Shown here: in pieces, positions 5,113-5,372 of the stretch | Layout: the number at the start of each line of letters is the position of its first letter | How positions within the stretch are numbered: the stretch's first letter is position 1 | Source: Chloroflexota bacterium | GTDB taxonomy: Bacteria; Chloroflexota; UBA6077; JACQUR01 | Length of the DNA: 5,372 bases | Reading direction: 5' to 3' | NCBI GenBank assembly: GCA_016210245.1 | Contig: JACQUR010000174.1 | Span: 1 to 5,372 of the forward strand | Position numbers and translations under genes: made by a program | Notes under the pieces: generated by a model | What the model was told of the DNA's origin: nothing | The model's database searches: none | What the model saw: only the letters and a program-made list of their open reading frames with translations

Positions 5113-5316
5113 ATGGCCGAGATCAGGTTCGTCGATACCACCATCCGCGATGGGCAACAGAGCCTGTGGGCCAACGACATGCGCATGGGGATGATCCTGC
5201 CGATCGCGGAGCAGCCGCTGGTCGCGCTGACCCAGGAGCTGGCCAGGCGGACGGACCGCGGCTACATCCACCTGGAGCAAGCCAGCGTGTCGCTGACCCT
5301 GATGAGAGAGAGGTAG
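5113..5316 (+). CDS. Truncated or chimeric HMGL-like (pyruvate carboxylase subunit B type) ORF
   Basis: A 67-aa ORF with GAGG 5 nt before the ATG. Residues 5-34 (RFVDTTIRDGQQSLWANDMR, then MGMILPIAE) are the unmistakable N-terminus of DRE-TIM metallolyases of the pyruvate carboxylase / oxaloacetate decarboxylase / transcarboxylase 5S type. Arg12-Asp13 is the catalytic and metal-binding 'RD' pair. Full-length enzymes have several hundred residues and need distal His-x-His metal ligands, which are absent here. After about residue 34 the sequence switches to PLVALTQELARRTDRGYIHL and EQASVSLTLMRER, then TAG. This does not read like the family's first helix and second strand but like the end of some other small protein. 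The other two + frames do not restore homology, so a simple frameshift is unlikely. It may be an internal deletion, a pseudogene or an assembly chimera near the contig end. If intact as written, it cannot be an active carboxyltransferase. Confidence 0.6.
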   Translation: MAEIRFVDTTIRDGQQSLWANDMRMGMILPIAEQPLVALTQELARRTDRGYIHLEQASVSLTLMRER

Positions 5317-5324
5317 TGGGCGGT

Positions 5325-5372
5325 GTCGGGGGGGGGGGGGGCGCGGGCGGCCCCCACCCCCCCCCGACCCCC
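5325..5372. other. G/C homopolymer tail, probable sequencing or assembly artefact
   Basis: Fourteen consecutive G (5328-5341) are followed by a short mixed GC stretch, then five C, one A, nine C, GA and five C to the window end. GTCGGGGGGGGG (5325-5336) and CCCCCCCCCGAC (5357-5368) are reverse complements, a fold-back pattern. Long G runs at a contig end are typical of low-signal reads. A true hairpin is possible but less likely. Confidence 0.65.

Noticed and set aside
4637..5113. N-terminal extension of the antitoxin to 250 aa
   Set aside because: The extra 159 residues lack protein-like character, overlap the 41-aa ORF and its promoter, and are not part of the antitoxin family. The ATG at 4636 fits the family start.

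Overview
This is a high-GC bacterial window that looks like a short contig. It opens inside a gene and closes in a low-quality G/C homopolymer tail. The gene set is a B12-dependent ribonucleotide reductase, a DUF5671-type membrane protein and a CopG-like antitoxin of the 'FWDSHDLADFW' kind, interspersed with short GC-rich tandem repeats and hairpins. Together these suggest Chloroflexota, possibly a thermophilic or metagenomic lineage. That assignment rests on family recognition and composition only.

Layout. Bases 1-1982 hold the C-terminal two thirds of class II ribonucleotide reductase NrdJ, on the + strand and truncated by the window start. Its linker carries a self-complementary period-8 repeat that is translated. 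The gap from 1983 to 2308 holds a heptamer tandem repeat, a 79-nt near-perfect hairpin element and a plausible promoter. A two-gene + strand unit follows: a 148-aa protein with an N-terminal membrane anchor (2309-2755), then, 9 nt later, a 529-aa polytopic membrane protein (2765-4354). The latter is built from six tandem copies of a roughly 80-residue two-helix unit and ends in a small soluble tail.

Convergent to this unit, on the - strand, are a 91-aa CopG-like antitoxin (4361-4636) and, upstream of it, an unrecognised 41-aa single-pass membrane peptide (4726-4851). The peptide has its own TATAAT promoter, which lies inside a 13-bp tandem repeat. No recognisable toxin is present. Divergent from these, on the + strand, is a promoter followed by a 67-aa ORF (5113-5316). 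It begins as a textbook pyruvate-carboxylase-type DRE-TIM (HMGL-like) enzyme but departs after about 34 residues and stops. The last roughly 45 bases are G and C runs that are probably a sequencing or assembly artefact.

How the parts relate: NrdJ makes deoxyribonucleotides and has no evident link to the rest. The 148-aa and 529-aa genes very likely form one membrane-associated operon of unknown function. The most unusual items are the six-fold repeat membrane protein, the antitoxin with a small membrane peptide where a toxin would be expected, and the chimeric HMGL-like ORF.
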